Shown: one piece after another, positions 60,782 to 64,000 of the stretch
How positions within the stretch are numbered: position 1 is the stretch's first letter
Layout: the number at the start of each line of letters is the position of its first letter
Source of the DNA: Gracilimonas halophila
GTDB taxonomy: Bacteria; Bacteroidota; Rhodothermia; Balneolales; Balneolaceae
NCBI RefSeq assembly: GCF_042684365.1
Contig: NZ_JBHULI010000002.1
Span: forward strand, 62,001 to 126,000
Direction of reading: 5' to 3'
DNA: 64,000 nt
Translations under genes and position numbers: made by a program
The notes under the pieces: model-generated
What the model saw: the letters and a program-made list of their open reading frames with translations, nothing else
What the model was told of the DNA's origin: nothing
Databases searched by the model: none

Positions 60782-62833
60782 ATGTCTCAATTTAAACTTC
60801 ACTCCCCTTATAAACCTGCGGGCGATCAGCCCTCCGCCATAGCTGAGCTTTCGGAAGGACTTACTGCAGGCGATAAATTCCAGACTTTACTTGGCATAAC
60901 CGGTTCCGGTAAAACCAGAACGGTAGCCAATGTGATCGAGAATGTGCAGAAACCAACTCTGGTGATGAGCCATAATAAAACCCTGGCGGCACAGCTTTAT
61001 CGCGAGCTTAGTGATTTCTTTCCGGAGAATCGGGTAGAATTTTTCATCTCTTATTACGATTACTATCAGCCGGAAGCCTATATGTCTTCTCAGGATAAAT
61101 ACATCGAAAAAGATCTCTCCATTAATGAAGAGATACAGCGATTGCGATTACGGGCCACGAGCTCTTTACTATCCGGTCGGCGTGATGTGATCATTGTTTC
61201 TTCAGTGAGCTGTATCTATGGTATCGGCTCTCCTTCAGAATATGAGAAACTCATCCTTACCTTAAAGACCGGTCAGGAAATTCCGCGAAATACCATTTTA
61301 TATGATCTTGTTGACCTTCACTATAACCGCAATGATCTTGAATTCAAGCGCGGTTCGTTTCGGGTTCGGGGTGATGTGATCGATGTATATCCTGCTTACT
61401 CCGATGAGGGCTTGCGTATTACACAGTGGGGTGATGAGATCGAGTCACTTCAGCTTTTTAATGTGGATGATGGTTCTATCATTGAGAATGTGGATGAGTT
61501 CAGAGTATATCCGGCTTCACATTATGTAACTTCAAAAGAGCGTCTTGAAACGTCTATCGAGCAGATTCGTGAGGAACTGGAGTGGCGCAGGCAGGTTTTG
61601 ATCGATGAGGAAAAATTTCTTGAAGCCAAGCGTATTGAACAGCGTACTTTATTTGATATTGAAATGATACAGGAGATCGGTTATTGCTCCGGGATCGAGA
61701 ACTACTCGCGCTACCTGAGTGCAAGAAAGCCCGGTGAACGCCCGTATTGCCTGCTTGATTATTTTCCTGACGATTACCTTGTTGTAGTTGATGAAAGTCA
61801 TCAAACAATTCCTCAGATCTCAGCAATGTATGGCGGCGACCGTTCGCGAAAAGTTGAATTGGTGGAACACGGATTCCGTCTTCCTTCTGCTTTAGACAAC
61901 CGCCCTCTTACTTTTGATGAATGGGAGGAATTAGTTAACCAGGTTATTTTCGTTAGTGCTACTCCCGGCGATTATGAACTGGAGAAGTCCGGCGGGGTTT
62001 ATACTGAACAGATCATTCGCCCAACCGGCCTGATGGAGCCTGAAATTGAAATTCGTCCTCTTGGCAACCAGGTAGATGACTTGCTTGCTGAAATTCAGGA
62101 ACGGGTTGAGAAAAAAGAACGAGTATTGGTTATCACTTTAACCAAACGCTTGAGTGAGGAACTCAGTGAATATCTTAAAAACCTGGGCGTCAGTGCTGCA
62201 TATATGCACAGTGAATTAAACGCCCTTGAAAGAATCGAAGTTTTGTATAAATTCCGCCGCGGTGACTTTGACGTATTGGTAGGTATTAACTTGCTTCGCG
62301 AAGGAATAGATATTCCTGAACTGAGCCTGGTTGCGATCATGGATGCAGACAAAGAAGGTTTTCTCCGTTCAGAAACTTCGCTCTTTCAGATCGTTGGTCG
62401 TGCCGCCCGTAATGTCGGAGGAAAAGCTATTTTATATGCTGATAAGATCACTAACAGTATTCAAAAAGTAGTTGAAGAGACAAAAAGGCGGCGAAAGATA
62501 CAGGAGGACTATAATGAGAAGCATGGCATCACACCGGAAACCATTAAAAAGGAATTAAAGCCTTTGGTTGACCCGGCGCTTATATCAAATAAAAGCTTCG
62601 ACTTTGCCAAACCGGGTGAAGAGGCCAATGATGAAGCGCTTGAGGTAGTTAAGGTTGCTGAAGAAGGTATTCAGTATAAAGCCAGCCCGGCCATGAAAGA
62701 AGTAACTTTTGAAAATAAAGATAAACTGATTGACCACCTTCGCGAAACTATGTACCATGCCGCCAAGAATATGGAGTTTGAAGAAGCTGCCCGGATCAGG
62801 GATCAAATTGCACAACTGGAAGATGAACTTTAG
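60782..62833 (+). CDS. uvrB: Excinuclease ABC subunit UvrB
   Basis: A 683-residue DNA helicase-like subunit of nucleotide-excision repair. Walker A is G-S-G-K-T at 41-45, the beta-hairpin region is SYYDYYQPEAYMSSQDKYIEKDLSINEEIQRLRLRAT, Walker B is VVVDESH, helicase motif VI is QIVGRAARN, and the C-terminal UVR motif is LIDHLRETMYHAAKNMEFEEAARIRDQIAQLE. The family length is about 670. It is divergent from tyrA and followed by a hairpin and a methyltransferase gene. Confidence 0.97.
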   Translation: MSQFKLHSPYKPAGDQPSAIAELSEGLTAGDKFQTLLGITGSGKTRTVANVIENVQKPTLVMSHNKTLAAQLYRELSDFFPENRVEFFISYYDYYQPEAYMSSQDKYIEKDLSINEEIQRLRLRATSSLLSGRRDVIIVSSVSCIYGIGSPSEYEKLILTLKTGQEIPRNTILYDLVDLHYNRNDLEFKRGSFRVRGDVIDVYPAYSDEGLRITQWGDEIESLQLFNVDDGSIIENVDEFRVYPASHYVTSKERLETSIEQIREELEWRRQVLIDEEKFLEAKRIEQRTLFDIEMIQEIGYCSGIENYSRYLSARKPGERPYCLLDYFPDDYLVVVDESHQTIPQISAMYGGDRSRKVELVEHGFRLPSALDNRPLTFDEWEELVNQVIFVSATPGDYELEKSGGVYTEQIIRPTGLMEPEIEIRPLGNQVDDLLAEIQERVEKKERVLVITLTKRLSEELSEYLKNLGVSAAYMHSELNALERIEVLYKFRRGDFDVLVGINLLREGIDIPELSLVAIMDADKEGFLRSETSLFQIVGRAARNVGGKAILYADKITNSIQKVVEETKRRRKIQEDYNEKHGITPETIKKELKPLVDPALISNKSFDFAKPGEEANDEALEVVKVAEEGIQYKASPAMKEVTFENKDKLIDHLRETMYHAAKNMEFEEAARIRDQIAQLEDEL

Positions 62834-62835
62834 TT

Positions 62836-62873
62836 GGTTAATGGTTTTCCGTAATTGTTGAATACCATTAACC
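62836..62873. repeat. GGTTAATGGT/ACCATTAACC hairpin after uvrB
   Basis: Perfect 10-bp arms (62836-62845 and 62864-62873) around an 18-nt loop begin three bases after the uvrB stop. No T-run follows. Confidence 0.55.
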
Positions 62874-62901
62874 CTTTAACTTTTATACAAATAACCAACA
62901 C

Positions 62902-63459
62902 ATGAAAGGTACGATCGAGTTTTTGAAATCATTTGCAACCGATAAAGACGTTGCTTCTATTACTCCCTCTTCAAAATACTGTGTGCGTAAACTTTGTGAG
63001 CATATTGATTTTGCCACTACAGATGTGCTCGTAGAGTATGGCGGAGGCACCGGAGTTTTTACCAAACACTTTCTCAAAAGAATGAGACCCGATGCCCGCC
63101 TTTTTGTTTTCGAAACCAATGATAACTTCTACAAACTCCTGAGTAATATTGATGATGCTCGCCTAACGGTCTTTCATCAATCTGTTGAGGACATCCTGGA
63201 GCTTTTACCCGAAGACGTGACAGGAAATGTAGACCATGTTGTTTCGGGAATACCTTTTTCATTTTTTGATTGGGATATGAAAATAAATATCCTCACCAAG
63301 ACAAAGCAGGTGTTGCGTAAAGAGGGATCCTTTCTTGCTTACCAAACTTCAGGGCATTTGAAAGAGCCCCTAACTGAAGCTTTCGGAAATTACACTACTG
63401 AATTCTGCTGGAAGAATATTCCGCCTTATTTTATTTATGATGCTGTAAATAACGGCTAA
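62902..63459 (+). CDS. SAM-dependent methyltransferase, phospholipid N-methyltransferase-like
   Basis: A 185-residue methyltransferase. SAM motif I is VEYGGGTGVFTKHFL (about 44-58), the acidic end of strand 2 is VFETN, and a later motif is DHVVSGIPFSFFD. The short length, the start region SITPSSKYCVRKLCEHID and the VSGIPF motif resemble the PmtA/COG3963 group, which methylates phosphatidylethanolamine; rRNA adenine methyltransferases share part of this pattern. Specificity is not provable here. It is convergent with the small membrane protein. Confidence 0.82.
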   Translation: MKGTIEFLKSFATDKDVASITPSSKYCVRKLCEHIDFATTDVLVEYGGGTGVFTKHFLKRMRPDARLFVFETNDNFYKLLSNIDDARLTVFHQSVEDILELLPEDVTGNVDHVVSGIPFSFFDWDMKINILTKTKQVLRKEGSFLAYQTSGHLKEPLTEAFGNYTTEFCWKNIPPYFIYDAVNNG

Positions 63460-63470
63460 TACTGCCTGGA

Positions 63471-63956
63471 TCAGTCGATTATTATCTCTCCGTCGCTTGT
63501 TTCCTTTGGGCCTTTGTTCTTCCATTGTTTGTAGAACTGAATGAGGTTGGAAACAGCGTAAGTCAACATAAAAAAGGCTATGAAATAAGCCACGGAGTCG
63601 GGATTCATCACTATAAGAACTGCTATGATCAAAGTAAGTATGCCCAGAAAGCTGAGCTGAAAGGAGAAAAGCATGATGAGCCCGAATAATCCCAGAAAAC
63701 CTGCAAAAGTAAAGGGTATGAGTTCAGGGAAAATAAAGATCAACGCTCCTGCCACAATTGGCAAAGCTGCCACTGCTCCGGGAAATTTGAAGGCCAGGAA
63801 CATCAACCCGAGAGCGAGTAGATAACCTCCCGCTATCAGGTACAAAAAATTCGGAAAAACCAGCGTTAATATCCCGGTCGCCAGGGTAAGCAGCGCATTG
63901 ATAAGCTGCCTTTCTTTCGATTTTTGTTCTTTGCCTATCTGAATATTAAAGATCAT
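63471..63956 (-). CDS. Small polytopic membrane protein (DUF308/DUF3096-like)
   Basis: A 161-residue protein with about six hydrophobic segments formed by repeated short units of the type LxxxxGILTLVFPxxxxxIAGGYLLxLGLMFL, typical of DUF308/HdeD- and DUF3096-like membrane proteins. The C terminus is charged and cytosolic (QWKNKGPKETSDGEIIID). Function unknown. It is convergent with the methyltransferase gene and transcribed from the right edge region of the window. Confidence 0.75.
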   Translation of the reverse strand: MIFNIQIGKEQKSKERQLINALLTLATGILTLVFPNFLYLIAGGYLLALGLMFLAFKFPGAVAALPIVAGALIFIFPELIPFTFAGFLGLFGLIMLFSFQLSFLGILTLIIAVLIVMNPDSVAYFIAFFMLTYAVSNLIQFYKQWKNKGPKETSDGEIIID

Positions 63957-64000
63957 TCCTACTCCATTAGTTCAATTACATAAAATGTAGTCTATAGATG

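Overview
The window looks like a chromosomal stretch from a Bacteroidota-superphylum bacterium, most likely a Balneolota (Balneolaceae, Gracilimonas/Balneola-like) organism. This is inference from protein style, not a database result: a type IX secretion C-terminal sorting domain with an N-Q-N-Y-P-N-P-F-N-P linker, many secreted amidohydrolases and peptidases, WD40-like PD40 proteins, a TPR-CHAT protein, weak ribosome binding sites, and -7-like promoter boxes of the form TAnnTTTG. Base composition is moderate (low-to-mid 40s % GC by eye). I saw no prophage, insertion sequence, rRNA or CRISPR array.

Layout. 1-3281 is a type I restriction-modification locus on the minus strand: hsdM, an AlbA_2/HATPase/winged-helix protein, and the first 44 codons of hsdS, which runs off the left edge. 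3402-3475 is a tRNA-Arg. 3602-6742 is an xseB-dxs-queA operon. 6862-12285 carries a secreted amidohydrolase, comEC, a PQQ-type sugar dehydrogenase lipoprotein and a thioredoxin-like protein. 12413-13574 holds three small uncharacterised genes, one with an excisionase-type HTH. 13654-15842 has a NUDIX hydrolase, then pgsA-like and ftsY. 15873-23037 contains a 44-residue Asp/Gly-rich peptide gene divergent from a secreted TPR-CHAT protease-like protein, an M28 peptidase, scpA, and an ECF sigma factor followed by a membrane TPR protein with a 24-bp palindrome between them. 23054-27638 is ppk1, ruvB and metK.

27801-38142 is rich in secreted or envelope proteins: a membrane protein, three amidohydrolases (two translationally coupled, the second lacking metal ligands), a SnoaL-like protein, an M14 carboxypeptidase, and a PD40 lipoprotein broken by one in-frame stop. 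38391-44029 has an NRAMP-like transporter, a hemolysin III family protein, a PD40/HExxH/barrel protein and a DUF2911 lipoprotein. 44036-52765 has uvrA, a TSGGS-repeat protein, proline dehydrogenase, DoxX, a membrane gluzincin and an M23 peptidase. 52856-55395 has an iodotyrosine-deiodinase-like nitroreductase, a TlpA thioredoxin and a two-domain VOC protein. 55552-63956 has two small lipoproteins, a T9SS cargo protein, tyrA, uvrB, a PmtA-like methyltransferase and a small membrane protein.

How it fits together. Housekeeping genes (isoprenoid synthesis, tRNA modification, nucleotide-excision repair, recombination, chromosome condensation, SRP receptor, SAM and polyphosphate synthesis) alternate with envelope peptidases and amidohydrolases typical of a polymer- and peptide-degrading heterotroph. 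Intergenic regions hold several families of hairpin repeats. The most promising candidate for an undescribed system is the CHAT/small-peptide pair with the nearby ECF sigma/membrane-TPR pair. Other points worth attention are the amidohydrolase/pseudo-amidohydrolase pair, the AlbA_2 protein inside the type I RM operon, and the deiodinase-like enzyme.
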